Assembly (NCBI RefSeq): GCF_003991195.1
Contig: NZ_RCWL01000002.1
Location: 186,001 to 250,000, forward strand
DNA: 64,000 nt
DNA from: Gynurincola endophyticus
GTDB lineage: Bacteria > Bacteroidota > Bacteroidia > Chitinophagales > Chitinophagaceae
Direction of reading: 5' to 3'
This document shows, piece after piece, positions 62,383 to 64,000 of the stretch (its first letter is position 1; every line of letters begins with the position of its first letter). The notes below the pieces were generated by a model, which saw only the letters and a list, made by a program, of their open reading frames with translations, was not told the origin of the DNA and did no database searches. A program made the position numbers and the translations under genes.

Positions 62383-63856
62383 TGCAACGCCCATATTAAC
62401 CGCCAGTGATATGAAAGATTGGGATAGCTACACGATGAACGCCCAATCGATCACAAGCCTTCAATTAATGGAACAGGCCGCTCAGGCAGTTACGAATTGG
62501 ATCATTCTACAGTATAGTACTCAACATCACTTCTGTATCTTCTGTGGTACGGGAAACAATGGCGGCGACGGCTTTGCGATAGCACGTCAATTACGCTATC
62601 AGGGTTTTCAGGTAACCGTTTATCTGATAGGAAATACCGATGCGCTTACGGAAGATGCCAAAGTAAATTATGAACGTTTATCCGGCATTAAACCAATCGA
62701 AAAAAGCAGTGATTTTCCTCACTTTGCCGATAACACTATTATTGTAGATGCCATTCTGGGAATCGGAAGCAACCGGCCCCTCGCCGGTATCTACCTTGAA
62801 TTGGTTACTTACTTAAATCAAAGCAGTTTTCCTGTTGTATCCGTTGATATACCGAGCGGTTGGTATGCAGACCTGCATCAGTTTGCTGATAATGCCGTAA
62901 GAGCCCATCATACATTAACGTTCGGTACTTACAAGCAAAGTTTTTTATTTCCAGAATCTGAAAAATTTACCGGTGATATTACGGTGTTGGATATTGGTTT
63001 ATCAACAGATTTTAAGCCTGATACTGTTACTAATTATTTTTGGTCGGATACAAGTTTGATTCAAACTATTTTGCAACCTATCCGGCAGTTCTCTCACAAA
63101 GGTACGCATGGCCATGCAGGTTTGATTGCAGGATCAGAAGGTATGATGGGTGCCGCAGTATTAGCCTGTCGTGCAAGCATGAGAACAGGAGCCGGTAAAA
63201 CCACCGGTATTATCCCTTCTTCGCAATTTTCAGTAATACATCAAACTACTCCTGAAGTACTGGTAAAAGATGTATTGACCTTTTCAGAAGAAAATGAATT
63301 TCAGGCAATCGGTATCGGTTCGGGTTTAGGAATCAATGACCGGTCGTTGTCTCTTCTAAAAAAAGCTTTAAACAGCCATAAACCATTGGTGATAGATGCA
63401 GACGCCATCCATTTAATCACCTCTTTAAATGATGTACATTTCCATGCAGATACTATTCTGACACCACACGTTAAAGAAGCCAAGAAATTAACCGGTGACG
63501 CATACAATAGTCTTCACTTATTGGCACAATGCCTCGATTATTGTAAAACGAATAAGGTTACGCTGGTATTAAAAGGAAAATTTACACGGGTAATTGATAA
63601 AGAGGGAAATGTGTTCTTTAATACTACCGGCAATCCGGGAATGGCATCGGCCGGCATGGGCGATGTTCTAACAGGTATTATCACTTCGTTGGCTGCACAA
63701 GGCTATAACGGACTTGACGCGGCTTTAATCGGTGTTTACTGGCACGGATATGCTGCTGATATTGCAGCAGAATCACTTGGTTACCCCAGCCTGATTGCCA
63801 GTGATGTTATTGAGCAGCTGGGAGCTGCTTATCTTCAAATGAAAATTTCATATTAA
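62375..63856 (+). CDS. nnr: bifunctional NAD(P)H-hydrate epimerase / ADP-dependent dehydratase
   Basis: Repairs hydrated NAD(P)H. I chose ATG 62375, which overlaps the upstream stop by eight bases; an in-frame TTG at 62321 would add 18 residues inside the previous gene. The 493-residue product has an N-terminal epimerase domain (about 1-205, with C-G-T-G-N-N-G-G-D-G-F and V-S-V-D-I-P-S-G). A C-terminal ribokinase-like dehydratase follows (about 220-493, with H-K-G-T-H-G-H-A-G, L-T-P-H, N-T-T-G-N-P-G-M-A-S-A-G-M-G-D-V-L-T-G). It is cytoplasmic. The partner gene in the overlap is unrelated in function as far as can be told. Confidence 0.95.
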   Translation: MNNATPILTASDMKDWDSYTMNAQSITSLQLMEQAAQAVTNWIILQYSTQHHFCIFCGTGNNGGDGFAIARQLRYQGFQVTVYLIGNTDALTEDAKVNYERLSGIKPIEKSSDFPHFADNTIIVDAILGIGSNRPLAGIYLELVTYLNQSSFPVVSVDIPSGWYADLHQFADNAVRAHHTLTFGTYKQSFLFPESEKFTGDITVLDIGLSTDFKPDTVTNYFWSDTSLIQTILQPIRQFSHKGTHGHAGLIAGSEGMMGAAVLACRASMRTGAGKTTGIIPSSQFSVIHQTTPEVLVKDVLTFSEENEFQAIGIGSGLGINDRSLSLLKKALNSHKPLVIDADAIHLITSLNDVHFHADTILTPHVKEAKKLTGDAYNSLHLLAQCLDYCKTNKVTLVLKGKFTRVIDKEGNVFFNTTGNPGMASAGMGDVLTGIITSLAAQGYNGLDAALIGVYWHGYAADIAAESLGYPSLIASDVIEQLGAAYLQMKISY

Positions 63857-63946
63857 GTTCATTTACACTTAATATTGAGTTAATACGCTGACATTAGATT
63901 TGTGTTCCAAACATGCAATGGAGAGTTTTTCATCCAAATTCAGCGT

Positions 63947-63970
63947 AGGAGTGCTCTGCACTCCTTTTTT
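63947..63970 (+). terminator. terminator downstream of the NAD(P)HX repair gene
   Basis: Eight-base stem AGGAGTGC/GCACTCCT with loop TCT, followed by a T-run. It lies about 90 bases after the stop codon. Confidence 0.85.
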
Positions 63971-64000
63971 ATTTTACCGGTTGCCCATCAGGGAGTGGTA

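Overview
This window reads as chromosomal DNA of a Bacteroidota bacterium, most likely a member of the Chitinophagaceae. The reasons are a SusC/SusD locus, DUF3857/DUF3858-type and TraB/GumN envelope proteins, LytTR/LytS pairs, many short-signal lipoproteins, and repeated promoter elements of the form TAnnTTTG in front of genes. Shine-Dalgarno sequences are not evident. No prophage, rRNA operon, insertion sequence or CRISPR array is visible.

Layout. 1-5787: a partial NrnA-like phosphoesterase, ndk, a TraB/GumN protein, and two overlapping DUF3857 transglutaminase-like genes. 5794-11211: UbiD-family decarboxylase, an outer-membrane barrel and a NarL-type two-component pair. 11516-22760: a polysaccharide-utilisation locus of laminarin/beta-1,3-glucan type (membrane-spanning propeller/Y_Y_Y/LuxR regulator, SusC, SusD, PKD lipoprotein and two GH16 lipoproteins). 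22834-24188: tRNA-Pro(GGG) and a YhcG-type PDDEXK nuclease gene. 24293-28597: LytTR regulator, LytS kinase, TlpA-like thioredoxin and GtrA. 28631-36399: argS, a TPR protein, glgB, a serine hydrolase, a VOC protein, a PEGA-like lipoprotein and a 5'-truncated OmpA remnant. 36501-45508: alpha-glucan and glycogen metabolism (GH13 cyclomaltodextrinase-like, SLC45-like MFS, glgC, glgA, then an FHS-type sugar MFS and a ROK glucokinase on the other strand). 45628-50086: VCBS propeller, phosphodiester glycosidase, lipA, a barrel protein and OsmC. 50132-51812: an unusual two-gene unit (below). 51894-64000: ssb, DJ-1/PfpI, ALDH7-like dehydrogenase, an OmpA protein with TSP3 repeats, S8 protease, NDH-2, serA, a serine hydrolase lipoprotein and the NAD(P)HX repair enzyme.

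The most striking observation is at 50132-51812 on the minus strand. A DUF2851-family gene of 431 codons keeps one continuous reading frame from ATG to TAA but is interrupted by eight TGA codons and by no TAA, TAG or frameshift. As far as I can align it from memory, the TGA codons fall where the family carries tryptophan or tolerates it. The small zinc-ribbon gene directly upstream has one in-frame TGA, and reading through it gives the family's usual length. Other genes in the window have no internal TGA, and at least three of them use TGA as a normal stop. The unit is therefore either decoded with TGA as Trp, acquired from a source that does so, or hit by a very selective TGG-to-TGA change.

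Functionally, the window combines glucan capture and hydrolysis (PUL), glucose uptake and phosphorylation (FHS transporter, ROK kinase), glycogen synthesis and turnover (glgA, glgB, glgC, GH13) and envelope maintenance, with housekeeping genes between.
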